Shown one piece after another: positions 34,091-45,286 of a stretch of DNA of 64,000 nt. The stretch covers positions 19,962,498 through 20,026,497 of the forward strand of contig NC_088654.1 of assembly GCF_964019385.1 (NCBI RefSeq), in the 5' to 3' direction. Below the pieces are notes generated by a model. The model worked only from the letters and a program-made list of their open reading frames with translations. It had not been told where the DNA came from and did not search any database. Each line of letters opens with the position of its first letter. Within the stretch, counting starts at the first letter, position 1. This DNA comes from Sycon ciliatum (lineage: Eukaryota > Porifera > Calcarea > Leucosolenida > Sycettidae). The position numbers and the translations under genes were made by a program.

Positions 34091-34565
34091 TACTACTAGT
34101 AGTAGTACAGTAGTAGAGGCCAGTGCATGCCGACGGAAAAAGTCCAACTCGGAAACGGCTAAAATACGGCATAACCTTGAGGTTTACCGAGCTGAAAATC
34201 ACAGGATACGTAGTGTTTGTAACACTGAATCGAATCGCTTTGGTCCGATGAAGCTGCGACAAACGGTTCCCTATCGAACGCGCTCCGAATATGGCCATTT
34301 TGTACGCAACTAGATAGTGTGGCTACCTGGCTGCACACTGTGACGTCATCACCTGGATCTGGGTGATGCGCGCTCAAATTCGCACATGTTCCATTGGGCG
34401 TATCTGACGAGCCATAGGCCGCGGCTTCCTTGGACAAAGACCATTCGACTCAGCGCCCCGAACTCTACAAACTGTGAAATTTATATTTTTCACCGGACTT
34501 GCCCTTTAAGAACTACATGTAGTGACTATAAACCAGCTTATTGTTTCAAGATACAATGCGCTTAC

Positions 34566-34880
34566 TTGCACTGGGAGTGGTAGTGGAGACAGCTGCCGTA
34601 ATGTTGGCCTTTACTTGTGTCACATCTTCAAAATATGCCATGGTAATATTGTATGTCGAGTTTTCCTCCTGCGAAGTGAATGGAATGGTGACATCACCCG
34701 ACGTGTTCGTAACACATGAAGTGATGTTATGTATTACCGAACTTGTTGAGACACCAGAAATGGTAGTCCTCTCCAATTCCCAGCAATATTTTGCAGGGGT
34801 AAACATTGTGGCATTCAGAACGAGTCTGACGTTGAAACTAGTTGCATTAACACTTTCAAATGTAGCTATTGCCGTTGCAG
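34566..34880 (-). CDS. FN3-like domain exon (second exon seen)
   Basis: 315 nt. Acceptor ttacttctcgtgtag above 34880 and donor GTAAGC below 34566, both phase 1. It encodes about 104 residues (AATAIATFESVNATSFNVRLVL ... VKANITAAVSTTTPSA) with seven or so N-x-S/T glycosylation sites, as expected for an extracellular domain. The cysteine-bearing middle (YCWELERTTISGV...NITSC) resembles that of the exon at 1065-1385. It lies just outside the TTAA transposon that ends at 34505. Confidence 0.65.
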
Positions 34881-35229
34881 CTACACGAGAAGTAAATATA
34901 AGAAACATGCAACATAACAAACATCAAACAGGATTATGCTATTATGTCCACAAATATCAAAAAAGTATTCTTTCTAGACCAACCAACTCAATGTCCACTA
35001 ACACCACAAATTGCTTGACAATCAGCTCATGCGATAAAATGGGTTGTGTCAACAAAAATGATTAGGCTGGCGGCGGGGACACCCTAATGCTGCACTCGGC
35101 TCAGCACTATCCAAAACATTTCGTTATCGCACATCACGATACAGAACCCTGAGTAATGCATACAGGGAAGTCATGTGCGGAGCTTGCAAATGGAAATAGA
35201 AAGAAGTAGGCTTGCAACGAATATTCTAT

Positions 35230-36690
35230 AAGGTTAAAACGAACGAATACTTTCCTTATCGGACAAATATCGAATATCATCGGCATAAAGTTGATTCAAT
35301 GCATTTTGGAAGCACTGTGGTGCATCACGGGTGTAAATGCAAAATAGCAATAGGCCGAGCACGGAGCCTTGTGGGACGCCTCTTGTGCAAGGGCGGGTCC
35401 CACCTAGCTGTTGCCCTACTCTTACTCGCTGGACGCGTCTGGTCAGGTAGCTTGCAAACCAAGCAAGTGCAGTGTCAGCAATGCCAAGCATCTTCAACTC
35501 GTCAATGAGCTCTTGATGCTTAACTCGGTCAAAAGCTTTGCTCATATCTGCAAACACTATGCCGCAGCACTCGTTGTTATCAAGGGCTTTGAGCCATTCG
35601 TCGACCACTAGCGCTAGGCAGTCCTCACACGAGCTGTTGGTACGGTAGGCAAAGTGATTGTCGGGCACGTACATGATGTTGTGTAACTTAAAGAATGCAA
35701 TCAGCTGCTCCAAGACAACTCGTTCTAATATCTTGCTGCATATGGGCAATAATGAGACTGGTCTGTAATTAGTAGAGCTTTCTGCATCGCCTGATTTGAA
35801 AACTGGGCTGACTGTGGCATTCTTGAAAATATCTGGTACGCACTCTGTGCTCAGAGATTTATTGATAATATCAGTGAGAGAAACTGCTATGGAATCACGA
35901 CCATGCTTCAGCACGGCTGGTAAGACATTGTCAGAGCCAGGTGACTTACTTGTGTTTGTTGCTTTGAGCAGTGTGGTGATGTGCGCCACAGTTACGGGTC
36001 AAAAATGGGACAGTCGAGCAATAGTAGTTGGCTGTTGGGTGGCTGGGCGTAAACATAATTATGTCAGCAGGCTGGCTTGGATCGTGCACTACGTTAGCAA
36101 ATGTCTCTGTCAAACTACTGAGAGATGCAATTGGCTGATTTCTTACTTTCCGCCTGCCAGACAGACTGTTAAGAAGAGCCCACTGACCTCTAGGATTTTG
36201 TCGGAGTGCCGAGAACTGGTGCATCAGGAAATGGGATTTCAGTCTCCTACTCAGAAGCAACCCCTCGCGTCTGACAGAACAATACTGTTGCCTAAGAACC
36301 ATATTCCCAGGCTGCGAAAGGACTCTACGATGCAGAGTAGTTCTGCGCTGCAGCAGCTTCCGTAACTCTGGTGTTGCCCACGGTTGAGGCTTAGGTTTGG
36401 GACAGAGGGGTAGTCTAACTTGTTTAGATGGAGCATGCGTATCAGTAACAGCAACGATAGACGTTAAAAGATGGCAAGTTTGACTGTCCAATGTTGAAAA
36501 TGAGGATGAGTCCTCGAGCATCATTCAGTAAACTCAGAGTAGTTGTTAGTAACTATTCCTGGTTTTCTCACAACCTTAGTTCTCTGGGTTGCTGGGGGCT
36601 TCCATTCCGGTATTACAATATCAAGGCGGACTAGGGGGTGATCAGTAAGATCTGACATGGGAATGATCTTTGGATTGGGCAATGGAAAGG
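35230..36690 (-). pseudogene. LINE ORF2 fragment (CR1/Jockey-like reverse transcriptase)
   Basis: On the minus strand the end of the endonuclease (SDLTDHPLVRLDIVIPEW, near 36640) is followed by a connecting region (36524-35946). After a frameshift near 35980 comes a reverse transcriptase: TSKSPGSDNVLPAVLK, NYRPVSLLPICSKILERVV, FADMSKAFDRV (motif A, aspartates present), GVPQGSVLG (motif B) and YADDI (motif C). It breaks off at 35230 after the palm. Unlike the LINE at 4046-10535 it keeps motif A, so it is a different or less damaged lineage. The piece is about 1.46 kb. Confidence 0.85.
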
Positions 36691-36699
36691 TAGTGGGTT

Positions 36700-36925
36700 A
36701 GGGTAGCTTGATACTAAGTCACAAACTGGTCTTCTGAGCATCCTTCTACGCAGGTCATGAGTGGATATAATTATTATGGCTTCCACCCCTCATGGACAAC
36801 TTTTTTTCCATGGCGTTTTCGACTGAAATAGCCCATTTCCGGAAGACAGGGCGGGTTTTACAGCAGGAAATTGCCCAAATACCCCTCATAATCATTTTTG
36901 TTTTCCTGCTCAGTGAATATACTCG
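36700..36925. repeat. Dispersed repeat shared with 48900-49145
   Basis: Both contain cacaaactggtc.tctgagcatccttct, then catgagtgga, and later ctgaaat..cc.atttc. Ends are undefined; probably copies of an unnamed transposon. Confidence 0.55.
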
Positions 36926-37688
36926 ATCGCGTTTGGTGCTCGCGGGCAAAAAAGAGATTTCGCAGTGTCCGGTTGTTCATGGATGGGGGGACCATCATCA
37001 CTCAGCTTGTTCAGGAGACGACGAGTATCGCTGGCACCCACGCCACAGTTTAGACACTTGCATCAAATCAAAATTTCCAAAAATATTCTGCATCTGCGTA
37101 TACAAGCGACCGCGTTGAGTTCTGATTTTGCGTTTTCTTTGTACATTGATACCCTGTTCTCTCAATGCCATCATGTTCCTTAGGGTCTCAAGGCACTGTC
37201 ACAGACGACGAAGGGTAAGCGAATTATATTATTCTTTAAGCCGTAAGATCTAAATGGGAACTCACCCATTACTGGCAATGCATGCATTGAATTGGTTGAA
37301 TTCCCAAATTAACTTGCAAGCAAATCCATACCTGCTACAACTCGAAAAATGAACCCACGAGGAATTCCCGTGGCCCACAAACGGCCCAAGGCATGATATC
37401 AGTGATAGCTGAAGAGATCCACGAGCAAGAAACTACCCGCGCGCCGTCAGTGATATTACCTTCCGTGAAAAACTCGCGAGCTATGATTTCGCTTAGACTG
37501 TGGGGTCCTTTCGTGCTCAGAGCTGGGCAAGGATGTAGCCACCCTTTGCACTCAAACGGATAATAGCTATGTAAATACTTCATTCAAGCCCCACTGGAGG
37601 CAAGTTTCAACTAACTCGGCTTTCAGAAAAGCGAAACTCGTACAAACAAACTGGCCCAATATCCGGATTTATTGGCATTTTTATTTAA

Positions 37689-38788
37689 AGGGGAACTGTC
37701 ACCAAAAATATTCTTTGTCTTATCTTGTATTTCTTTGGCTCCTGATCACGATGGTGTTATTCGTTTTTTCTGCGATGACTGGAAGTGGGTGAAAACTTGA
37801 AAAGAAGGTGCCCAAAATTGTCCCGAAGTACCGAGTGACTGAGGTCAAGTCCGAGCTGGACTTGACCTCCACGCGTACATTCGTCGTCAAAAACGAAGTC
37901 CACCCCGTGTGCTGGTCGATCGTGCCAACTGTTCGATGTACGGTGCACGTGTGCCTTCTGAGTTCAGACACTGATGTGTACATTGTACACAATGAGAACG
38001 CCAAAAGGGACTAAACCAACAAAAGTCGACAGCATAATAGTCGCACTGGTAGTTCCTCCGCGAAGCTACAGCTCTTTGTTTTGTTTGTGATTACAAAGGA
38101 GTGGAAGGATGTTTGTTTGCTGTTAGTGTGACACACATCCCTTGTACTTGAAACAGATTTCGTTGTATTGAAGGTGGCAGAGTTGCCCACGCGGCTCTGA
38201 AATGAAAGACATCGGAGCCGCGGAGTGGCCCACGCGACTCTGAAATGAAAGACGTCGGAGCTTGGGTTGGTGGTATTATCGCCGGCCGGAGGTGTACTGT
38301 TTTCTGCAAACACACTCATCATCGTGTTGTTCCTCACACAAAAAGTTCAAAAACAACGACATAATTTCATGCTCACACAAATTTAAACTAAGATCCTTGC
38401 GGAAGAAGTCAAAAAGGTGAAAGCTCTGCTGCTTTTTTACTTTGATTTGGCTATGTAGCTACGAGGGTCTCTGCCTCTTTGGCATTCTCCTTCTATCCGA
38501 CGAACCCATGATCTGTGTCCGAGTTAAGAAGGCACCGTATGCCGTACATCCGAACAGTTAGCTCGATCGACCAGCACACGGGCTTGACTTCGTTTTTGAC
38601 AACGAATGTATGCGTGGAGGTCAAGTCCGGCGTGACCTCACTCGGTACTTCGGGACAATTTTGGGCACCTTCTTTTCAAGTTTTCACCCACTTCCAGTCA
38701 TCGCAAGGAAAAATGAAGTACACCATCATGATCAGTAGCCAAAAGACTACAGGACAAGGCAAAGAAATTGTTTGGTGACAGTTCCCCT
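37689..38788. mobile_element. TTAA-site element with long inverted repeats
   Basis: 1100 bp. Ends AGGGGAACTGTCACCAAA and inverse, TTAA on both sides (37685-37688, 38789-38792). The inverted repeats extend inward, with gaps, for about 300 bp each (for example gtgggtgaaaacttgaaaag near 37787 and its inverse near 38670). Confidence 0.85.
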
Positions 38789-38955
38789 TTAATTATTTTT
38801 ATGATCGATTTTATCACTGGTATGGAAACGGAGCGTCTGGAGAGCGATATATACGAGAGAGCTTGGAAACTCAGGGCCCTACACTATGCTTTTAGTCGAG
38901 CGAAAGCGACGCAAACTGAACTCTCTGCTCATTCTGCCAATAGTTTCTCTTGTAA

Positions 38956-39215
38956 GGGGCCGTCCGTAAATATCGAACTTTTTTCACCAAACGAATTATT
39001 TTAGTTTAGACCCAACCCCTCCCTCCCTCCCCCTCAGAACGTAAAAATTGTTGACATATACAATGCATATACAACAAAACCCGCAAGTGTGTAACTGCTC
39101 CTATGGCCATGTACATGTATCGAACTTTTCTGAAACGAAATTGATCAACCCCCTTCCACCCCATAACGAAATTATTTCGTTTCGTGAAAAAAGTTCGATA
39201 ATTATGGACGACCCC
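38956..39215. mobile_element. MITE with GGGGCCGTCCGTAAATATCG termini, copy 2
   Basis: 260 bp, TAA on both sides, same family as 11075-11302 in reverse orientation. Confidence 0.8.
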
Positions 39216-39965
39216 TAAAGACGCTGTACATGAGCTGAACTACCTTCGCCCAGTGGTTTGCAGTCGGTACAAACTCTTCTTGGCCTGTTCTTAGCGTTTT
39301 CATATCCATCAAAAATTCAAAATCCATCACAACGTTTTTGTTAACGGAGGAAGTTTTTGTGGACCCTGGCTAGCTAGCGCCAGACGATACTGCACTATCG
39401 CCCTGCATGTATTCCCCCGATACACTTCGCATACATATTATGCCAGGCCTCTACAGTCTCTCATTTCTTGGTGCTGTCCACTTTAATGCTATACATACTG
39501 CTACTATACATATTCATTCTCTTGATGGTACGGTACGGGACAGATACGGGATAGTGTCAGGCGTGGCACAAACAAACAAACACGAAATTAAAGCTGTGTG
39601 GACCCTGGCTAGCGCCAGACGTTATTGAAGTAACATCTTCTGCATAGCTACGGGAATTAAAATACAACTATACGTGGTCCTCTTCAGGCACAATCTTTCT
39701 CTGCCTACTCAAGCTCAACTGATGAGGGGTGAATTCCCCGGAACACTGTGGATCGAGCAGGGAGTGGTGCTTTCTCGCAAGTTTGCTGAGTCAAAGGCTC
39801 GATGGACTTCTCGTGTGCTCTGGATGGCAGTCGTGAGTCAGTCAATTGTCAAGTCAAGTCGGCGGAAGAGCGCCGTTTCCAATGTGGGGAGCAAGCCCCT
39901 TCCTATCGATTTCATCAGCCGTAAATATCCGCCACCAGAGTGTGCAAGTCCCGCATACCCTGCTG

Positions 39966-40110
39966 TACGGACACATAGCCAGCAAACCCATGTCATCACG
40001 TACATTGAAAATGAACATAATTTTGCGAATCGACCTTTTTTCGTCATCACTTTTCAACGAGGACAAAGCAAAGTCGGCCAAACGAAGCCTAGAGGAAGAG
40101 AAAAGGTTTA
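39966..40110. mobile_element. T0 family fragment, copy d
   Basis: Starts catagccagcaaacccatgt and follows the T0 left end through cgaagcctagaggaaga, then diverges. Confidence 0.65.
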
Positions 40111-40424
40111 GTTATCACCCTCCCCCTGTAACAAAACCTAAACGAAAATATATTGACTTGACAACTAGAATGGATTGATATCTCGGCTATCAATGTCTTT
40201 CAAAAGGAAACTCTCCAGGACCCACCCACCAATAAGCGAAACGTTTTCGTTTCGTGTAAGAGATCGACGATTATGGACGGATCCTTACTTCTCATTGCCC
40301 AGACAAAAACAATGTGATCTTCATGAAAAGTATACAGGTCATAAACCGGGAAAGGGTCCAACCTCAAATAGAATAGCGTCCCTTAAACTAACTCAAAGTA
40401 CACATCAACATAAACTTGGCGTAC

Positions 40425-40587
40425 TGGGCATTGGTGCCGTAGTAGTATTATCACCCATTGTTCCAGTGGTTGGCATTACGGACGGTGGTTCCTTAGTAGT
40501 AACAGCTTCCATTGTTCCAGTGCAGGTCCCCCAGAGAATGCTCAAGAACAAGAGGAGCAGCGAACACTTTGTTGCGCCTGCTGCCAT
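40425..40587 (-). CDS. Signal-peptide first coding exon of the FN3 gene
   Basis: ATG at 40587-40585. Residues 1-24 (MAAGATKCSLLLLFLSILWGTCTG) form a textbook signal peptide: short basic start, hydrophobic core, small residues before cleavage. A Thr/Pro-rich stalk follows (TTKEPPSVMPTTGTMGDNTTTAPMP). Two donors would end the exon in phase 1: A|GTACGC after 40425, or A|GTTTAT after 40416. Neither is a strong consensus. Either joins in frame to the exon at 34880. The upstream minus-strand sequence is a CA-rich satellite, so the 5' UTR is short or includes that array. Confidence 0.6.
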
Positions 40588-40615
40588 GGTGTAAACAGGT
40601 TGAAGCTGCACAAAA

Positions 40616-40838
40616 ACACAAACACATGCCCACGCACACAAACACATGCCCACGCACACAAACACATGCCCACGCACACAAACACACGCCCACGCACAAA
40701 AACACATGCCCACGCACACAAACACATGCTCACGCACACAAACACATGCCCACGCACACAAACACATGCCCACGCACACAAACACATGCCCACGCACACA
40801 AACACATGCCCACGCACACAAACACATGCCCACCCACA
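40616..40838. repeat. Satellite, 20-bp unit, about 11 copies, next to a start codon
   Basis: Unit cacgcacacaaacacatgcc with one-base variants. It begins about 29 bp upstream of the ATG of the FN3 gene (minus strand) and so lies in its 5' UTR or promoter. Confidence 0.93.
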
Positions 40839-41705
40839 AGGCGTAAACATTCAAATACACGTACAGTAGGTATCGGTTATAGCGTGGGTGTTTGAGAAAC
40901 GACTTTCTATTCTTATATCCGATATTTCTTACACACGATCCATCAAGTGTGCCATATCATATGCATGTGTGCAGGGACAGGAAGATCATCGTACGTGCAA
41001 CGTAGTGCTACTGTGCATGTGGCTGGTCATAGTCCCATTGGCCATAGGCTTACCATGTGGCTATCCAACATGAGTTACATGACCACAACAGTTGAACCTG
41101 CAGCACTACGACGCAACGCGAGTCAGATCAGAACTGCATGGGACAGATGTTATTACTACAGGTGATACACCTTGTACTAATCTCAGTGGCGTAGCCAGGG
41201 GGGGGGGGGGGTGCTTTGGGTGCCCAAGCACCCCCCTCAAAAATTTCAGGTACCATTTTCGTACTGCTGTGGATCTACGCCCGCCCGCGATCGAGACTCG
41301 ACGTCAACAAGATCGACGCCACACGACGCTGCGCTGCACGACGGGGCCCGGCCAACTGTATTACTGGGCGTGTTGGCGTACATATCCACGTGTCATTATC
41401 GTGTACCACGTGGGCTGTCCCTGCCGCGCCGCATGCAGGTTGCACTTGAGACTGCATGCATGGCTGCACATGCAGTCATGTTCTCGCCGGTGACAGGCGC
41501 AGTAGTGCTAAATTATTAATTTTTAGTACAATGTAGTACTACCAGTACTGTAATTTGAACTAGTACTACCGTGGTAGTATAGTTGTGTGTAGATCTTTGC
41601 CTTTGAATGTGAGTTTGGTCGTTTTCGGATGCACTGCGCATTGTACAACTACCGGTATATAGACTCGCACTTTGTGTAGCTAGACTTGGTAGAAGTGAAA
41701 GAGAA

Positions 41706-44174
41706 GTGTCAACGTCGTTTTGTGATCCGCAAGTCGAATGGATTCTTATGAAAATGTCGATCTTGAAGTATTTCAGTCGAGGGAAGTCGAAGAGACCAGA
41801 TACCAGTAGCAGCAGTGCCAGTGCCATTTCCGAATCTGACGAATCTAATTGCGAAATTGTCGAAGTCGAAGGCTCGGAAGAGCCGCAGTTGTCGCCCTTG
41901 GCTGTACCAGTCGCAGTCGTCCGAAATGACATCGGTACCTTCATGGAGGACATTGCGAAGGGTGCACCGCTCGACGACGACGTGATGTTTGCCCTGCTAA
42001 AGGACCATGTCCAACCGGATTGTTCGTTTGTTTTCCCGAAGAATGGTGGCCGGTCTTTTCAGCCCCGCTGGCTCGATGTATACAAGCCATGGCTGGTGTT
42101 TAGCCCTTCGCTTTCCAGCGGAGTCTGCATTCCATGCTGTCTATTTGCAAATGCATTCCGAGGATCGTCGCTCGGTGTTTTGGCAAGACGTCCCTTGACG
42201 AACTTTCGGAAAGCACTGGCGCTCCTGGATGAGCATATGGGGAAAGCCTACCACCAGGACGCTGTGGTAAGAGCTGACGGCTTCCTCAGTGTCATGGAGG
42301 GGAAAACGAAGGACATAGCACAGCTGACCAATGATGGACTCGCGGCTAGGGTAGCTGCGAATCGCGCCAAGTTGGAGGCGATAATCAAAATCCTGATCTT
42401 GTGCGGCAGACAAAATATTCCTCTGCGAGGTCACAGAGACGCCAGCACAAACAAGGAGGCCGCGGATTCCGCAAACTGTGGAAATTTCTGGGCTTTGATG
42501 GACTTCAGAGTGGAGGCTGGTGACAAGATCCTAGCTGGTCATATTGCTTCTGCCCCAGCCAATGCAACGTACACGTCAGGAGATATCCAGAACCAACTGA
42601 TCGACATCATTGGTGACCAGATTGCCCAGAGGATTGTTGATCGGGTCAAGGATGCTGGATGGTTCACGGTCATCGCTGATGAGGTGACAGATGTGGCAAA
42701 CAAGGAGCAACTCAGGTTGGTGTTACGGTACGTGGACCTATCGACAAAGGTGGTTCGAGAGGATTTTGTCGTGTTCGTTGAGTGTGCAGCAGGAGTTACC
42801 GGAGAGGCCCTCGCTAAGCTGATCACGGATACCATCACCAGTCTTGGCCTTGACCTTGGCAAGCTCCGTGGACAGAGCTATGACGGAGCAGGCAACATGG
42901 CAGGAGCCAGGAAAGGTGCCGCTGCCCGTATCACAGAGAAGTACCCCCGAGCTTTGTACCTGAACTGTGCCTCGCACTGCCTGAACTTGGTGGTCGTCTC
43001 ATCTCTGCAAGATCGTTTGGTGCAGAATATGATGGGCGTCGTCACCCGAGTAGCAGTTTTCTTCGACTCCCATCCGAAACGCCAGAAAGCGCTCGAGGCC
43101 GCTTTGAATGATGCAGACGAGGAACCTGATACATCCAAGGTAAAGGATCTCTGCAGGACACGGTGGGTGCAGCGACTTGATGCACTGGAATCCTTCTTGG
43201 CCCTTCACCCCATGCTTGTGGTCTGCTTCAATGCAATCCTGGATGAAGGTCCCCAGGCGTGGTCAAGAGATTCCATTACGGATGCGAATGGTTTGCTGAC
43301 GGCTATCACCAACACCGACTTTATCGCAGCCTTAGTTATTGTCAACAAGTGCCTTCATTACGTGCGTGGCATCACCTCCAGTCTCCAAGCAGAAGCCAAG
43401 GACTTGATTGCAGCAATGCACGATGTGAGTTCCGTCACAACCACACTGGCAGAAGTCCGAAGAAATGTGGACAAGTACCATGGTGAGTGGTTTAAAGTGG
43501 TGAAGTCCATATGTGAGGCAGTGCACGTTACGCCATCACTTCCTAGGCTGTGTGGTCACCAGACCCAACGGAACAACGTTCAGGCCGATACGCCCGTCCA
43601 GTACTACCGACGTGCCCTGACAGTGCCCATTCTGGACCACATGGTGTCGGAGATAGAGGCCAGGTTCACGCCGCTCGACTCGACCGCACTCCAGGGCTTC
43701 TGTGCCATCCCAGCACTGCTGCTAAAGATGTCCATGGACGCTGCGAAGTCCCAAGTACAGGAGCTGGTGAAGCTGTATGACGACGACTTTGTGTCTGGCC
43801 GTAGTATGGAGGCTGAGCTCCACTGCTGGCGCGTGAAGTGGGTGAAGGCAAAGGCAGAGCACGGTGAAGCTAGCTTGCCGACCTCGGTATCAGCAGCGCT
43901 ACCCCACGCTTCCCAGATGTTCCCGAACATCCGCTGCCTTCTGCAACTTCTTGCAACCTTGCCAGTGACGTCTTGCTCGTCCGAACGGTCCTTCAGCGCC
44001 CTGAAACTGGTCAAGGACCGGCAGAGATCAGTGATGAAGAACTCCCGGCTGACTGGCCTCACCTTGCTGCAGGTTCATCATGACATTCCAGTTGACGTGG
44101 GTGCGGTCATCGATGAGTTTGCTCGCCGCCATCCACGACGAATGCAGCTGGTGAATGTATTGCACAGTGAATGA
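41706..44174 (+). CDS. hAT-family transposase, intact, 822 codons
   Basis: The gene encodes the DNA-cutting and joining enzyme of the surrounding hAT transposon. The N-terminal 80 residues are acidic and serine-rich. A TTF-type zinc-finger region follows near residues 117-160 (FQPRWLDVYKPWLVFS....GVCIPCCLFAN). Then comes the DUF4371-like part (GHRDASTNKEAADSANCGNFWALMDF). The RNase-H-like catalytic fold shows VIADEVTDV (near 323) and GQSYDGAGNMAG (near 391). The C-terminal hAT dimerisation motif is TLPVTSCSSERSFSALKLVK (near 750-770). It is similar in layout to the animal 'repressor of the inhibitor of protein kinase-like' and ZMYM-like transposases. There is no stop or frameshift. A downstream start at M16 (MKMSILKYFS) is an alternative. 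GC content is higher than in the flanks. Confidence 0.92.
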   Translation: MSTSFCDPQVEWILMKMSILKYFSRGKSKRPDTSSSSASAISESDESNCEIVEVEGSEEPQLSPLAVPVAVVRNDIGTFMEDIAKGAPLDDDVMFALLKDHVQPDCSFVFPKNGGRSFQPRWLDVYKPWLVFSPSLSSGVCIPCCLFANAFRGSSLGVLARRPLTNFRKALALLDEHMGKAYHQDAVVRADGFLSVMEGKTKDIAQLTNDGLAARVAANRAKLEAIIKILILCGRQNIPLRGHRDASTNKEAADSANCGNFWALMDFRVEAGDKILAGHIASAPANATYTSGDIQNQLIDIIGDQIAQRIVDRVKDAGWFTVIADEVTDVANKEQLRLVLRYVDLSTKVVREDFVVFVECAAGVTGEALAKLITDTITSLGLDLGKLRGQSYDGAGNMAGARKGAAARITEKYPRALYLNCASHCLNLVVVSSLQDRLVQNMMGVVTRVAVFFDSHPKRQKALEAALNDADEEPDTSKVKDLCRTRWVQRLDALESFLALHPMLVVCFNAILDEGPQAWSRDSITDANGLLTAITNTDFIAALVIVNKCLHYVRGITSSLQAEAKDLIAAMHDVSSVTTTLAEVRRNVDKYHGEWFKVVKSICEAVHVTPSLPRLCGHQTQRNNVQADTPVQYYRRALTVPILDHMVSEIEARFTPLDSTALQGFCAIPALLLKMSMDAAKSQVQELVKLYDDDFVSGRSMEAELHCWRVKWVKAKAEHGEASLPTSVSAALPHASQMFPNIRCLLQLLATLPVTSCSSERSFSALKLVKDRQRSVMKNSRLTGLTLLQVHHDIPVDVGAVIDEFARRHPRRMQLVNVLHSE

Positions 44175-44344
44175 TGCAGCATACTGTGGTACATCTCACT
44201 CTGGCACATGTGGACTGTAAATACAAATCTCATGAGGCGGATTGAACATGAGCACTCGTCGGCAGACATACGTAACCTCTAATACCTGTATAATAAGATT
44301 TCCCCTGTATAATAAAATTTTCCTATCCTGGCTGGTATAATGTT

Positions 44345-45286
44345 ATGTTATGTTACCTTTATTTTACTTCACCATAGGTACAGGCATTGCTGCCTTCTTG
44401 CTGTGGATCATAAATGATGCCACAGCTCCTAGGCTATGATGAAAAATATAATAGTATGATAGATTAATATGATAAGATGTCATGACCGTCAGCAGGACAA
44501 TTATAAAAATACCATGCAGCAGTGTATTTTATGTGTGTTGTGGTTGTACATGTAGATAATATTGATGATGGACAGGGGACAGAACGTACTCGTGTGTCAA
44601 TAGCTAATGGAGTGAAGTGAGATCAAGATCTGAAAGAGATTTTTTGAAATGAACAAGGTTTGTTAGAGAGCGGGTAGCATCAGGTAGAGAGTTCCATGTG
44701 GTGCTGCCCAGAAATTGGATAGAACATCTCCCAGCAGGATTGGGTAGGAATGGGATGCGAAGTAAATTATGCAGCTGCCCACGGGTGACTATACGATCAG
44801 CAAGTGGTATCTGAGGCTGGGCAAGTAATACAAAATAATCTTGAAAGAGAGAGCTTGCAGATCCGTGTATAGACCGGAAAACAAATACAAGCAGCTTCTG
44901 TAAAAGGACTTGGTGAAGTGATGGTATGGATAACTTAGCAAGCAAGGGAGCTGTTGCACTGCGGCGGGGAGCCTGAAACACAGCACGAATACCAGACTTA
45001 TGCAGTTTTACAAGGCAATTTAGCAGAGACCGTGAAAGCGCAGGAAAGAAGCAATTAGAGGCGTAACAGAGATGAGATAGTATCATAGACATATACCACA
45101 TTCGACGTGCTTTCAGTGACAAGGCCCGGCCATGCCTCCAAAGCTGTCCAGTGGTCGCCGCCAATTTTTTCGCCAGAAACTCGATGTGGGGTGCCCAAGT
45201 TAGCTGGTCATCAATCAACACACCGAGGTATTTTGCCACGTGTGTGACTTGCAGAACACTGTTGTTGCAGGTGACGATGTGCAGCA
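44345..45286 (-). pseudogene. LINE ORF2 C-terminus plus 3' UTR
   Basis: The minus frame from about 45286 reads VTCNNSVLQVTHVAKYLGVLIDDQLTWAPHIEFLAKKL ... TWNSLPDATRSLTNLVHFKKSLSDLDLTSLH and stops at 44604. YLGV.IDD.L.W..HI is the block after the reverse transcriptase palm of CR1/Jockey LINEs, and the end matches 10108-10178. The 3' UTR runs to 44345 and ends in a ggtaacataac-type repeat. It is a 5'-truncated copy, as usual for LINEs, inserted in the hAT. Confidence 0.85.

Larger units (their letters stand above)
30168..34505. mobile_element. TTAA-site DNA transposon (Kolobok/piggyBac-like), nested insertions inside
   Basis: 4338 bp. Ends AGGGGAAGTCCGGTGAAAAA and (inverted) AGGGCAAGTCCGGTGAAAAA, then a shared AAATTTCA. 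TTAA lies on both sides (30164-30167 and 34506-34509). A frame at 30571-30753 (STDEEAAAIADEAGIIIRSLESRVAKMEK...VPYRF) looks like an N-terminal remnant of an element protein. Inside lie a T0 element, an LTR, a CGTCAGG element and a pogo-like MITE. Confidence 0.8.
1065..40587 (-). other. Split gene for secreted or membrane FN3-repeat protein (partial, four exons seen)
   Basis: Four exons on the minus strand chain together: 40587-40425 (signal peptide), 34880-34566, 20309-19980 and 1385-1065. The three internal exons are 315, 330 and 321 nt. All are multiples of three, and all start and end in phase 1, the usual arrangement for shuffled extracellular domains. Joining them keeps one open frame and gives sensible linkers between domains. 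Each exon has an AG acceptor and a GT donor (GTAAGC, GTAAGT, GTATGT). The gene must continue beyond position 1, because the last exon ends in a donor. No membrane segment or cytoplasmic domain is in the window, so receptor, adhesion protein or secreted protein are all possible. The exon boundaries are read from sequence; the linking of the exons is inference. Confidence 0.65.

Noticed and set aside
39719..39750. ctgatgaggggtgaattcccc looks like a hammerhead core with stem II
   Set aside because: The base run after the stem is ggaaca rather than GAAA, there is no stem III or stem I, and the stretch lies in ordinary repeat DNA.
41836..41865. ctgacgaatctaattgcgaaattgtc resembles a hammerhead core
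   Set aside because: Stem II does not pair, no stem I exists, and it is coding sequence of the hAT transposase.
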